Shown: piece after piece, positions 34,454-46,166 of the stretch
How the letters are laid out: every line of letters begins with the position of its first letter
Numbering within the stretch: position 1 is the first letter of the stretch
Assembly (NCBI GenBank): GCA_018401495.1
Contig: JAGYJX010000006.1
Span: forward strand, 1 to 64,000
From: Rhodospirillaceae bacterium
Lineage (GTDB): Bacteria; Pseudomonadota; Alphaproteobacteria; Thalassobaculales; Thalassobaculaceae
Length of the DNA stretch: 64,000 nucleotides
Direction of reading: 5' to 3'
Made by a program: the position numbers and the translations under genes
The notes under the pieces: model-generated
Seen by the model: only the letters and a program-made list of their open reading frames with translations
The model's database searches: none
Told to the model about the DNA's origin: nothing

Positions 34454-35418
34454 TTAGTCGGGGCCGGGTTTGCGCGCCGCAGCCCGTGCCAGGGTGGCCT
34501 CACGGTGGGCAATGTAGGCGGCCGATCCCGCGATCACCGCGGCGCCGAGGAACGTCCAGAGCGTCGGCACCTCGGCGAACGCGATCCAGCCGATCGCCGC
34601 GGCGAACGGCATCCTCAGGTAGTCGAAGCTCATGACCAGGCTCGCCTCGCCGGCGGCGAAGCCGCGGGTGATCGCGATGTGGCCGATCGTGCCGCACAGC
34701 CCGATCGCCGCCATGACGCCCCATTGCTCGGGTGTCGGCCAGACCCAGAACGGCAGGGCCGCGACCAGCGTCATCGGCGTCATCATCACCACCATCCAGG
34801 TCACCACCGCCTCGGTCGGCTCGGTGTCGGTCAGGCGCTTGACGATCAGCATGTTGGCGGCGGAGCGTGGCGGCCGCCAGCAGGGTCCAGAGCGCCGCTG
34901 GTTCGACGGCGGTCGCGCCCGGCCGCAGGATGATCAGCACGCCGGCGAAGCCGAGCAGGGTGGCGGTCCAGCGCCGCCGCGCGGACGGTCTCGCGAAGCA
35001 CCACCGCGGCGCCGATGGTGGCGAACAGCGGGGCCGTGAAACTGAGGGCGGTGGCGTCGGCCAGCGGGATGTACCGGAGCGCGTAGAACCCCGCCAGCAT
35101 GCCGACCAGGCCGATGGTGGCCCGAGCCGCGTACAGCGGCAGCCGGCGCGTCCGGAGCGCCGCCGGCCCGTAGCGCAGCAGCCAGGGTGCCATCCACACC
35201 AGTCCGAAGAAGCATCGGAAGAACGCCACTTCGAACGGGTGCAGGTCCTGCGCCGCGAACTTGATCAGGCCGCCCATGGTCGCGAACGCGGCGCCGGCCA
35301 GGGTCATCCAGATCGCCACGCGCAACGGGCCGGGCAGGCCGGCGGGCGGGCCGCCCAGGGCGATGCCGGTGTCGGAGCCTCGGGGACGATCGGTGGAAGC
35401 GTCGGGAGCGGGTGACAT
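34454..35418 (-). CDS. EamA/DMT-family transporter, two frame breaks
   Basis: Three frame pieces join into about 320 residues with ten membrane segments. The first half runs from ATG 35418 (MSPAPDASTDRPRGSDTG) through WMTLAGAAFATMGGLIKFAA and YIPLADATALSFTAPLFATI. A break near 34980 leads to RRWTATLLGFAGVLIILRPG, and a second near 34863 to NMLIVKRLTDTEPTEAVVTW. The C-terminus has FAAGEASLVMSFDYLRMPFA. Typical EamA exporter; substrate unknown. It is divergent from cobD (72 bases). The breaks are in GC runs and probably errors. Confidence 0.82.
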
Positions 35419-35490
35419 GGACGCCGTGGACAGACAAGCGCGCAGCGTAGTACCGAACCGCACCGTGGACCAGTCGCGAGAGGGAGCCGC

Positions 35491-36450
35491 TTGGACCGTG
35501 CCGTCATCCTCCTGATCGGTCAGGCGATCGACGCCCTGACGGGCGAGCCGGACGCGCTCTGGCGGCGGGTCCCGCACCCGGTGGTGCTGGCCGGCCGGCT
35601 GATCGATGCCCTCGACCGCCGCTGGAACCTTGAGGATGAGCCACCATCGCGGCGGCGCGATCGCGGGATCGCGGCGGTGCTCGTCCTGCTGCTCGCAGCG
35701 GCGGCGTCGGGGGCCCTGATCGGCGGCGTTCTCGACCGGCTGGCGCTGCTCGGAGACCTCCTGGAGGCGGCGGTGGTCGGAATCCTGCTCGCCCAGCGCT
35801 CGCTGCACGATCACGTCCTCGCGGTCGCCGACGGCTTCCTGACGGACGGCCTGGCCGGCGCGCGGCGCGCGGTCGCGGCGATCGTCGGGCGCGATCCTGA
35901 GGCGCTGGACGAGGCCGGGGTGTGCCGCGCCGCGATCGAGAGCGCTGCCGAGAACTTCGCCGACGGCGTGGTCGCGCCGGCGTTCTGGTACCTGGTCGGC
36001 GGGCTGCCGGGACTGCTGGCCTACAAGGCGCTGAACACCGCCGACAGCATGATCGGCCACCGCACGGACCGGCACCGGCATTTCGGATGGGCGGCCGCTC
36101 GGCTCGACGACCTCGCGAACTGGCTGCCGGCGCGGCTGTCGGCGGCGCTGGCGATTGCCGCCGCCTGGACGCTGCCGGACGGCGAGCCGGCGGCGGCGTG
36201 GCGGGCGGTGCGGCGCGACGCCGACCGGCACCGCTCGGTCAACGCCGGCTGGCCCGAGGCGGCGTTCGCCGGCGCGCTCGGCCTCAGGCTCGCCGGGCCG
36301 CGCCGCTATCACGGCGCGGTCGTCGACGATGCCTGGATGGGTGACGGTCGGGTCGAGGCGACGCCCGAGGACATCCGGCGGGCGCTCGCCCTCCTGGCGC
36401 GGTCCTGCCTCGCGCTGGCGGTGCTGGCGGTTCTGGTGGCGGCAGCGTGA
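35491..36450 (+). CDS. cobD: Adenosylcobinamide-phosphate synthase (CbiB/CobD)
   Basis: 319 residues from a TTG at 35491, with AGAGGGAG just upstream. Membrane protein of B12 synthesis that attaches aminopropanol phosphate to the corrin ring. Conserved: LIGQAIDALTGEPDALWRRV, PHPVVLAGRLIDALDRRWN, ESAAENFADGVVAPAFWYLV and ALNTADSMIGHRTDRHRHFG (the N-terminal and central blocks of CbiB). Several hydrophobic segments. It acts two steps before CobU. No other cob genes are next to it. Confidence 0.9.
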   Translation: MDRAVILLIGQAIDALTGEPDALWRRVPHPVVLAGRLIDALDRRWNLEDEPPSRRRDRGIAAVLVLLLAAAASGALIGGVLDRLALLGDLLEAAVVGILLAQRSLHDHVLAVADGFLTDGLAGARRAVAAIVGRDPEALDEAGVCRAAIESAAENFADGVVAPAFWYLVGGLPGLLAYKALNTADSMIGHRTDRHRHFGWAAARLDDLANWLPARLSAALAIAAAWTLPDGEPAAAWRAVRRDADRHRSVNAGWPEAAFAGALGLRLAGPRRYHGAVVDDAWMGDGRVEATPEDIRRALALLARSCLALAVLAVLVAAA

Positions 36451-36459
36451 CTCGCGGGC

Positions 36460-36853
36460 TCAGTTGCCACGGATCGGAATGGAGCCGCCATCGCGGTGCG
36501 GCGACAGCCATCGCCGGATCGGGATCGACAACAGCCAGCCCACCGCCACGCCCAGCTGATCGAAGGCGAAATCCGCGATGTCGGCGTTCCGTCCGGGGTT
36601 GAACGCCTGGACCATCTCGATCACCAGGCCGGCGTTCATCAGCAGGATCGCCAGGATCCCCGCGCTGATCCAGCGCCCGAGCAATGGGATCGCGACCAGG
36701 GTGACGATCAGGAAGAACAGGAAGTGCTCGAGCTTGTCGGCCTGGACCATGTGGTCCCAGGTCAACAGCTGCCGCCGGTGTCTCGAGGCTGAACCAGGCG
36801 GCCAGGTTGAGCGCGGCGACATAGGCGGCTGCCCAGGCGAACCGGGTCTTCAT
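36460..36853 (-). CDS. VanZ-like membrane protein, one frame break
   Basis: From ATG 36853 (MKTRFAWAAAYVAALNLAAW) the frame breaks near 36780; removing one base joins it to QLLTWDHMVQADKLEHFLFF. The VanZ pattern is in ADKLEHFLFFLIVTLVAIPL and then NAGLVIEMVQAFNPGRNADI with DFAFDQLGVAVGWLL. Four membrane segments, about 130 residues. VanZ-like proteins are widespread; their role outside of glycopeptide resistance is unknown. It converges with cobD (9 bases between stops). Confidence 0.8.
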
Positions 36854-37035
36854 CCGGCGCGCGCGGCGAAGCGCCGCCGTTCCTGCCGGCGGCGGCGATC
36901 GATCGCCCGGCGGGCGGCGCTGAGGGGGTCCGAATCGACCGACACCGCGGCATTCTCCGGCAGCCAGTGAGCGACCAGTGTAAGCCGGGATGCCTGGTTT
37001 GGCGAGCCGTCGCCCGGCTGGCTGTTGCCCGTCAG
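36850..37035 (-). CDS. Possible small protein between a GST and the VanZ-like gene
   Basis: An open frame of up to 61 codons whose stop (TGA, 36850-36852) overlaps the VanZ start (ATGA). The readable part is LTLVAHWLPENAAVSVDSDP, then LSAARRAIDRRRRQERRRF, ending AARAG. The tight overlap with the VanZ gene supports coding. No ATG, GTG or TTG start is present; the frame begins at a CTG overlapping the GST stop, or a frame break hides the real start. No family recognised. Confidence 0.3.
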   Translation of the reverse strand: MTGNSQPGDGSPNQASRLTLVAHWLPENAAVSVDSDPLSAARRAIDRRRRQERRRFAARAG

Positions 37036-37685
37036 AATTCCGCGTAATCGATGACCATCGGCTCATCCGACGCCGCCTTCGCCCATTCCTTCATGGCGTC
37101 CAGCCCCCAGACCGAATCGGCGTAGGCCTGCTCGACCTCGCCGAGGGCGACGCCGTAGGTTCGGAAGCGGGTGACCACCGGGGCGTACATGGCGTCGGCG
37201 ATGGTGAAGCGGCCGAACAGGAACGGCCCGTCGGCGCCGTAGCGCGACCGGCACTGCCGCCAGAGCGCGGCGATCCGGTCGATGTCCTCCTTGACGCCGG
37301 GCTTGCGGCCCTCGTCGGGAAATTTCGAGCGGATGTTCATCGGCATGTGCTGACGCAACGCGGCAAACCCCGAATGCATCTCGCACGCGATCGACCGGGC
37401 GACGGCGCGGGCGTCGCGGGCGTCCGGCCACAGCCCGGCATCGGGCCGCAGCTCGGCGGCGTATTCGCAGATCGCCAGGCTGTCCCAGACCGTCAGGTCG
37501 CCGTCCTTGAGCGCCGGCAGGCGTCCCGACCCGGAGTGCTTCATGATCTCGGACCGGGTGCCGGTCTCGTCCAGCGGGATCAGGATCTCGTCGAACTCGA
37601 GACCCGCATGGCGCAGGGCAAGCCACGGTCTCAACGACCATGACGAGTAATTCTTGTTGCCAATTACCAGGGTGAGATCGGCCAC
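37032..37685 (-). CDS. Glutathione S-transferase family protein
   Basis: 217 residues. N-terminal thioredoxin-like domain with LVIGNKNYSSWSLRPWLALR, typical of the YfcF/zeta-like group with Ser at the active site, then GSGRLPALKDGDLTVWDSLA for glutathione contact. The C-terminal helical domain includes ADGPFLFGRFTIADAMYAPV. No frame break. The partner small frame and VanZ gene follow on the same strand. Substrate unknown. Confidence 0.88.
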   Translation of the reverse strand: MADLTLVIGNKNYSSWSLRPWLALRHAGLEFDEILIPLDETGTRSEIMKHSGSGRLPALKDGDLTVWDSLAICEYAAELRPDAGLWPDARDARAVARSIACEMHSGFAALRQHMPMNIRSKFPDEGRKPGVKEDIDRIAALWRQCRSRYGADGPFLFGRFTIADAMYAPVVTRFRTYGVALGEVEQAYADSVWGLDAMKEWAKAASDEPMVIDYAEF

Positions 37686-37795
37686 GGTCAGCGCTCCTCG
37701 CCGCTCCTCGATCCCTTCATGTAAGCGCCTCGCTTGTCGCCGTGAAGCCCCGGACGCTATACCGGTGTCGAAACAGCCGCAAGACGGAGAACACC

Positions 37796-39182
37796 GTGCC
37801 CTACCAGCTCGTCGGGCGGGCGACCGCCGGAACCGTTCCGATTGTGCCGATCACGGCGGCTGGGCTCGATGCCTGGTTGGCGGCGGCCGACAGCCGCTCG
37901 GCGGCTTGGATCCGGGCAACCGGTTTCCAGGCGAAGCCGGGTGCGGTGGCGATGCTGCCCGATGACGACGGCGGGCTGGCCCGGATCCTGGTCGGGGTCG
38001 ACATGCGCCGACCGCATCGGGCTCTGGGATTGCGCCGTGCTGCCCGGGGTCCTGCCAGCCGGCCGGTACGCCCTCGACAGCGAGGTGGATCCGGACAGCG
38101 CCACCCGCGCCGCCCTTGGCTGGGCGCTGGCGACCTACCGTTTCGACCGGTACACCAGCATGCCGGCCGCCGAGGCCGAACTGGTCTGGCCGAAGGGCGC
38201 CGACCGCGCTCACGTCGAGCGGGCGGCAGCCGGCACCGCGCTGGCCCGCGACCTGATCAACACCCCGGCCAACGACCTCGGGCCGACCCGGCTGGCCGAG
38301 GAGGCCAAGGCCCTCGCCAAGGCCTACAAGGCGAAATTCTCGGTGCTGGTCGGCGATCAGCTGCTGAAGAAGAACTATCCGACGATCCACGCCGTCGGCC
38401 GCGGCGCCACCGACGCGCCGCGGCTGATCGACATCCAGTGGGGCGACCCGTCGCACCCGAAGGTGACGCTGGTCGGCAAGGGCGTGTGCTTCGATACCGG
38501 CGGCTACGACATCAAGCCGTCGAGCGGCATGCTGACCATGAAGAAGGACATGGGCGGGTCGGCGCAGGTGCTCGGCCTGGCGCGCATGATCATGGATGCC
38601 GGGTTGAAGGTCCGGCTGCGGGTGCTGGTGCCGGCGGTCAAGAACATGATCTCCGGCGACGCCTTCCTGCCGATGGACGTGATCCGCACCCGCCAGGGCC
38701 TGACCGTCGAGATCGGCAACACCGACGCCGAAGGCCGACTGGTGCTGTGCGACGCCCTGACCGAAGCCGATTCCGAGCGGCCGGACCTGCTGCTCGACTA
38801 TGCCACGCTGACCGGGGCCGCCCGGGTGGCGCTTGGCACCGACCTGCCGGCGCTGTTCAGCAACGACGACGGCGTGGCCGGGGACTGGATCCGTTCCGGC
38901 CTCGACGAGGAGGACCCGGTGTGGCGACTGCCGCTGCACGCACCCTACAAGGCCCTGCTGAAGACCAAGATCGCCGATCTCTCCAACACCGGCAGCGCCC
39001 CGTACGCCGGCGCCATCACCGCGGCGCTGTTCCTCGAGCATTTCGTCTCGCCCGCCACGCCCTGGGCGCACATCGATCTGATGGCCTGGAACACCCGGGA
39101 CCGGCCGGGTCGGCCAGAGGGCGGCGAGGCCATGGCGCTGCGCAGCGCATACCGTATGATCGAGCGTCGCTTCGGCGGCTGA
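37796..39182 (+). CDS. M17 leucyl aminopeptidase family protein, one frame break
   Basis: About 461 residues from a GTG at 37796 (GGAG 8 bases upstream). The di-zinc M17 peptidase core is intact: LVGKGVCFDTGGYDIKPSSG, SGMLTMKKDMGGSAQVLGL and NTDAEGRLVLCDALTEADSE. The frame breaks near 38012; removing one C there gives ILVGVDMRRDRIGLWDCAVL. The N-terminal part is short, as in the PepB/cytosol family of alphaproteobacteria. It would release N-terminal residues from peptides, and the yejABEF peptide importer starts 540 bases downstream. An alternative downstream start at 37842 would skip the N-terminus. Confidence 0.88.
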
Positions 39183-39274
39183 CGGTTTGCGGTCCCGTCA
39201 TGATCGGGGCCTCGCTTTTGTCGGTTCGATGGCGTAATGACCGTGTTGGCTGGCAAAGGGATGAGTAGGACGGC

Positions 39275-39644
39275 ATGCAGGCGGCGGAGCAGCACCGGGC
39301 GTTGAATCTTGTGGCGTCTGGCGACGGTCGCGAGCGTGCGGCGGGATGGTCCCGACCTCACGGCGCGACAGATGGCGATCCTGCTGACCGCCTACCTCAC
39401 GCCGCCGCCGCACACGGTGCGCGGCCTCGCGGAATCCATGGGGATATCCAAGCCCGCGGTGACCCGGGCGCTCGACCGCCTCGGCGATCTCGGCTTCCTG
39501 CGCCGCAAGGTCGACGAGGCCGACCGGCGCAGCGTTCTGGTGCAGCGCACCGTGAAGGGCTCGGTGTTCCTGTCGGAGTTCGCGGAACTGGTGCGCGGCG
39601 CCGAGCGCCAGCTCGACGGCGGCGAGGCGGCAGACTCGGCCTGA
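39275..39644 (+). CDS. MarR-family transcriptional regulator, one frame break
   Basis: From ATG 39275 (MQAAEQHRALN) a break at about 39308 joins to LWRLATVASVRRDGPDLTAR. The winged helix-turn-helix is clear: RQMAILLTAYLTPPPHTVRG, LAESMGISKPAVTRALDRLG, and the wing FLRRKVDEADRRSVLVQ. It ends LDGGEAADSA. About 123 residues, shorter than the usual MarR at the C-terminus. It is between the aminopeptidase and the yej genes and may control either; the 78-base gap to yejA is small. Confidence 0.75.
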
Positions 39645-39722
39645 GTCACGACGGGCGCGCCATCTTCCGGTCACAGATCAGGTGTGTAACATCCGAAGAG
39701 TCCCGGTGAGATGAGGAATTCG

Positions 39723-41575
39723 ATGCCGACACCCCGTCTCCGTGCCGCCGCTCGCCGTCGATCCTGGCAGCCGTCGTGTGCGGCCTGCCCGCCGCGGCCG
39801 CCGACTACACCGCCCCGCCGAGTCACGGCATCGCCATGCACGGCGACCTGAAATACGGCCCGGACTTCAGCCATTTCGAGTACGCCAACCCGAACGCGCC
39901 GAAGGGCGGCGTGCATCGTCAGCGAGGCGACCGGCAGCTTCGACAGCTTCAACCCGTTCATCCTGCGCGGCCAGCCGGCCAGCGGCATCACCCTGATCTA
40001 CGACACCCTGACCGAGCACGCCGCCGACGAGCCGTTCTCCGAGTACGGCGTGCTGGCGGCCAGCATCGAGATGCCCGAGGACCGCTCCTGGGTGGCGTTC
40101 AACCTGCGGCCGGAGGCGCGCTGGCACGACGGCGTGCCGGTGACCGCCGCCGACGTCGTCTGGACGTTCAACACCCTGGTCGAGAAGGGCGCGCCGTTCT
40201 ACCGCGCCTACTACGGCGACGTGGCGGAGGTTACGGCCACGTCGGAGCGCCGGGTGCTGTTCGTGTTCAAGGGCGGCGTCAACCGGGAGCTGCCGCTGAT
40301 CCTGGGCCAGCTGACGGTGCTCCCGAAGCACTGGTGGGAGGGCAAGGACTTCGCCAACCCGCCGTTCGAGCCGCCGCTCGGCTCCGGTCCGTACCGGGTG
40401 GCGGGCTTCGAGTCCGGCCGGTCGGTGACCTACGAGCGGGTCGAGGACTACTGGGGCCGGGACGTGCCGGCGATGCGCGGGCGCTGGAACGCCGACACCA
40501 TCCGCTACGAGTACTTCCGCGACCGGGACATCGCCACCGAGGCCTTCAAGGCCGGCGCCTTCGACCTCCGGGCCGAGAATTCCTCCAAGCGCTGGGCGAC
40601 CGCGTTCCAGTTCCCGGGGCTGTCCGCCGGCATGGCGATCAAGGAGGAGGTCCAGCACGAGAACGTCGCCGGCATGCAGGGCTTCGTCTTCAACACCCGC
40701 CGACCGGTGTTCCAGGACCGCAAGGTGCGCGAGGCGATCGGCTACGCCTTCGACTTCGAATGGACCAACAAGGTGCTGATGTACGACGCCTACACCCGCA
40801 CCGACAGCTACTTCGACAACTCCGATCTCGGCTCGTCCGGGCTGCCCGAAGGCGCCGAGCTGGCGCTGCTGGAGCCGTTCCGCGACCGCCTGCCGCCGGA
40901 AGTGTTCACCAGCGCGTTCACGGTCCCGAAGACCGACGGGTCCGGCAACCCGCGCCAGAACCTGCGCGCCGGCCTCGGCGCTGCTGCGCGACGCCGGCTG
41001 GCAGGTCAAGGACGGGGTGATGCGGAACGCCGAGGGCGCCGCCCTGTCGTTCGAAATCCTGCTGGTCTCGCCGGACATGGAGCGGATCGTCCTGCCGTTC
41101 GCCGCCAACCTGCGGCAAGCTCGGCGTGCAGGCATCGGTGCGGACGGTCGACCCGGCGCAGTATCAGAACCGCGTCCGGGATTTCGACTTCGACATGATC
41201 GTCGGATCGTTCGGCCAGTCGCAGTCGCCGGGCAACGAGCAGCGCGAGTACTGGTCCTCGGCCGCCGCCGACCTCAAGGGCTCGCGCAACGTCGCCGGCA
41301 TCAAGGACCCGGTGGTCGACGCGCTGGTCGAGCGGGTGATCCAGGCGCCGGACCGCGAGGCGCTGGAGGCCGCGACACGGGCGCTCGACCGGGTGCTGCT
41401 GTGGGGCTTCTACGTGGTGCCGCACTTTCACAGCACCAGCTATCGCCTGGTCTACTGGAATAAGTTCGGCAAACCCGAGGTCAGTCCAAAATACGGGTTT
41501 GGGTTCCCCGACACGTGGTGGGTGGATTCCGAGAAGGTGGCCGCCCTCGAGGCGTGGCGCCGGACCCGCAACTAG
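39723..41575 (+). CDS. yejA: YejA-type extracellular peptide-binding protein, four frame breaks
   Basis: Solute-binding protein of an oligopeptide/microcin C-type ABC importer (SBP_bac_5 family). Pieces in order: a signal peptide (SILAAVVCGLPAAAADY), the family start HGIAMHGDLKYGPDFSHFEY, then SEATGSFDSFNPFILRGQPA, LRPEARWHDGVPVTAADVVW, and LGSGPYRVAGFESGRSVTYE, and then AFKAGAFDLRAENSSKRWAT. The end reads FPDTWWVDSEKVAALEAWRR. Breaks lie near 39770, 39912, 40972 and 41115. Corrected length is about 617 residues. YejA proteins bring peptides to YejBEF. Breaks at four places in one gene fit poor base calls, not decay. Confidence 0.87.
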
Positions 41576-41602
41576 ACGCCAGACGGGTCGGGGGGACGCC
41601 GG

Positions 41603-42688
41603 GTGACCGCGTACATTCTGCGACGCCTGCTGTTGATCGTGCCGACGCTGGTCGCGATCATGGTGATCAACTTCGTCATCGTCCAGGCGGCGCCGGGCGG
41701 GCCGATCGATCAGGTCATCGCCCAGATCGAGGGCCGCGGCAACGTCACCGGTCGCTTCACCGGGCAGGGCGGGGGCGAGACCGCGGCGGCGCCGTCGGGC
41801 GAGGGCCAGAGCCGCGGCACCCGCGGCCTCGACCCGCAGTTCATCGAGCAGCTCGAGAAGCAGTTCGGGTTCGACAAGCCGCTGCCCGAGCGGTTCGTGA
41901 CGATGATGGGCGACTATCTGACCTTCGATTTCGGCGACAGCTTCTTCAAGGCGCGCAGCGTCACCGACCTGGTCCTCGAGAAGATGCCGGTGTCGATCTC
42001 GCTCGGCGTCTGGACCACCCTGCTGGTCTACCTGATCTCGATCCCGCTCGGCATCCGCAAGGCGGTGCGGGACGGATCGAGGTTCGACGTCTGGACCAGC
42101 GGCGTGATCATCATCGGCAACGCCATCCCCGCCTTCCTGTTCGCCGTGCTGCTGGTGGTGCTGTTCGCCGGCGGCAGCTACCTGCAGGTGTTCCCGCTGC
42201 GCGGCCTGGTGTCGAGCGACTGGGCGACGCTCGGGCCGGTCGAGAAGGTGCTCGACTACCTCTGGCACATGGTGCTGCCGGTGACGGCCATGGTGATCGG
42301 CGGCTTCGCCAGCCTGACCATGCTGACCAAGAACTCGTTCCTGGAGGAGATCAACAAGCAGTACGTGCTGACCGCCAAGGCCAAGGGGCTGAGCGAGCGC
42401 GGCGTGCTGTACGGCCACGTGTTCCGCAACGCCATGCTGATCGTGATCGCCGGCTTTCCGTCGGCGTTCGTGTCGGTGCTGTTCACCGGGTCGCTGTTCA
42501 TCGAGATCATCTTCTCGCTCGACGGGCTCGGCCTGCTCGGCTTCGAGGCGACGATCCAGCGCGACTACCCGGTGATGTTCGGGACGCTGTTCTTCTTCAC
42601 CGTGCTGGGCCTGCTGCTCAACCTGATCGGCGACATCATGTACGTCGCGGTCGATCCCCGGATCGACTTCGAGGCGCGGGAGAACTGA
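41603..42688 (+). CDS. yejB: YejB-type ABC transporter permease
   Basis: 361 residues from a GTG at 41603. DppB-like permease with an N-terminal segment [20 protein letters not shown], a periplasmic insertion (about residues 30-95) that is rich in Gly and Gln, and five further membrane segments. EAA loop region: [20 protein letters not shown] then [15 protein letters not shown]. The insertion and the conserved [20 protein letters not shown] are typical of YejB. It lies 27 bases after yejA and 2 bases before yejE. Confidence 0.93.
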   Translation: MTAYILRRLLLIVPTLVAIMVINFVIVQAAPGGPIDQVIAQIEGRGNVTGRFTGQGGGETAAAPSGEGQSRGTRGLDPQFIEQLEKQFGFDKPLPERFVTMMGDYLTFDFGDSFFKARSVTDLVLEKMPVSISLGVWTTLLVYLISIPLGIRKAVRDGSRFDVWTSGVIIIGNAIPAFLFAVLLVVLFAGGSYLQVFPLRGLVSSDWATLGPVEKVLDYLWHMVLPVTAMVIGGFASLTMLTKNSFLEEINKQYVLTAKAKGLSERGVLYGHVFRNAMLIVIAGFPSAFVSVLFTGSLFIEIIFSLDGLGLLGFEATIQRDYPVMFGTLFFFTVLGLLLNLIGDIMYVAVDPRIDFEAREN

Positions 42689-42690
42689 GG

Positions 42691-43737
42691 GTGAGCGACC
42701 GCATCCTCGGCATCGCCGTCACGCCGATCAACCGTCGGCGCTGGGAGAACTTCAAGCGCAACCGGCGCGGCTTCTGGTCGGCCTGGCTGTTCCTCGGCGC
42801 TGTTCGTGCTGAGCCTGTTCGCCGAACTGCTGGCGAACGACAAGCCGATCCTGATCGCCTTCGACGGCGGCTACTACACGCCGGTGTTCGCCACCTACCC
42901 CGAGACCACGTTCGGCGGCGACTTCCCGACCGAGGCCGACTACCGCGACCCGTTCGTGCAGGAGCTGATCGAGGAGAAGGGCTGGATCCTGTGGCCGCCG
43001 ATCCGGTTCTCCTACCGCACCATCGACACCGAGCTCGACCGGGCGGCGCCGTCGCCGCCGGACGCCCGGCACTGGCTCGGCACCGACGACCAGGCCCGCG
43101 ACGTGCTCGCCCGGGCGATCTACGGCTTCCGGATCTCGGTGCTGTTCGGGCTGCTGCTGACGATCCTGTCGTCGATCGTCGGGGTCGCCGCCGGCGCCGT
43201 GCAGGGGTTCTACGGCGGCGTCGTCGACCTGATGTTCCAGCGCTTCATCGAGATCTGGGGCGGGATGCCGGCGCTGTTCATCCTGATCATCCTGTCGTCG
43301 GTGATCGTGCCCGGCTTCGCGACCCTGCTGATCCTGCTGCTGCTGTTCAGCTGGACGGCGCTGGTCGGGGTGGTGCGGGCGGAGTTCCTGAGGGCCCGCA
43401 ACCTCGACTACGTGCGCGCCGCCCGGGCGCTCGGGGTCAGCGACGGCGTGATCATGTGGCGCCACGTGCTGCCGAACGCGATGGTCGCCACCCTGACCTT
43501 CATGCCGTTCATCCTGAACGGCTCGATCACCGCGCTGACCGGCCTCGACTTCCTCGGCTTCGGGTTGCCGCCGGGGTCGCCGTCGCTCGGCGAGCTGCTG
43601 AGCCAGGGCAAGAACAACCTGCAGGCGCCGTGGCTCGGCCTGACCGCGTTCTTCACCCTCGCGGTCATGCTGAGCCTGCTGATCTTCGTCGGCGAGGCCG
43701 TGCGCGATGCCTTCGACCCGAGAAAGACCTTCCGCTG

Positions 43738-43738
<1 letters not shown>
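42691..43738 (+). CDS. yejE: YejE-type ABC transporter permease, one frame break
   Basis: About 348 residues. Starts at GTG 42691 with TPINRRRWENFKRNRRGFWS, typical for YejE. The frame breaks near 42801; removing one G gives WLFLALFVLSLFAELLANDK. The periplasmic part KPILIAFDGGYYTPVFATYP is present, and then the DppC-like membrane core with VRAARALGVSDGVIMWRHVL as EAA loop. The stop overlaps the yejF start (TGATG). Confidence 0.92.
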
Positions 43739-45366
<1,628 letters not shown>

Positions 45367-45393
45367 CCGGCGGCGTCCTTACCGGCAGTTTCC

Positions 45394-46020
45394 TCAGGGG
45401 ATGCCGTTGCATCCGTGTTCCAGGTATCCCGCTCGCTGGCTGAGCCTGGCGTGGTACGCCGCGACGGCCGGAACGTCCGGACGGTTTGCGAGCGGTGTCA
45501 TCAGCCAGCGGTTCACCGACAGGCCCAGCACGATGTCGGCCAGCGTGAAGGCGGTGCCGGCGGCGTACGCCCCGGTCGCCGCGAGGCGGCGCTCCAGGAT
45601 CGCGATGTTGGCGTTCCAGACGCGTTCGCTGGCGGCGATCTGCCCGGGGTCCTGGAAGCCGGGGTCGCGGCGTACCAGCGCCATGAAGGCGTAGCGCCAC
45701 GAGCCGTTCAGTTCGGTCGCCTGCCAGTCCATCCACTGTTCGACCAGGGCACGCTCGCGCGGGACGGCCGGCAGCAGGTCGCTTCGGCCGTGCTCGGCCG
45801 CCAGGTAGCGGCAGATGGTGTTGCTCTCCCAGAGCGTGCCGTTGGCGTCCTCGATCACCGGCACCAGGCCGTTCGGGTTGATGGCCAGGAACTCCGGCGC
45901 ACGGGTCGAGGCGAACCCGCTGCCCCAGTCCTCGCGGGCGTAGTCGAGGCCGATCTCCCGGCAGGTCCACAGCACCTTGCGGACGTTGATCGAGGAGGCC
46001 TTGCCGAGGATGCGGAGCAT
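45394..46020 (-). CDS. Glutathione S-transferase family protein
   Basis: 208 residues. Thioredoxin-like domain with MLRILGKASSINVRKVLWTC (Ser-type active region) and NPNGLVPVIEDANGTLWESN. C-terminal helical domain includes AAGTAFTLADIVLGLSVNRW. Third GST-like gene in the window after 8458 and 37032. Convergent with yejF. Divergent from a GhrA-like gene 146 bases away. Substrate unknown. Confidence 0.88.
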   Translation of the reverse strand: MLRILGKASSINVRKVLWTCREIGLDYAREDWGSGFASTRAPEFLAINPNGLVPVIEDANGTLWESNTICRYLAAEHGRSDLLPAVPRERALVEQWMDWQATELNGSWRYAFMALVRRDPGFQDPGQIAASERVWNANIAILERRLAATGAYAAGTAFTLADIVLGLSVNRWLMTPLANRPDVPAVAAYHARLSQRAGYLEHGCNGIP

Positions 46021-46166
46021 GGCGGGACCCGGGGATTGTGGAATGGCGTGACGCTAACGTCCTTCGCGGGGCGCCGGAAGAGGCCCCGGCCTCGCAGGCC
46101 GTCGACATCGCCGCCCGGCCCCCATAAGGTCTTTGCCGATTGCAGACGCGTTCTCCGAGGGACCTC

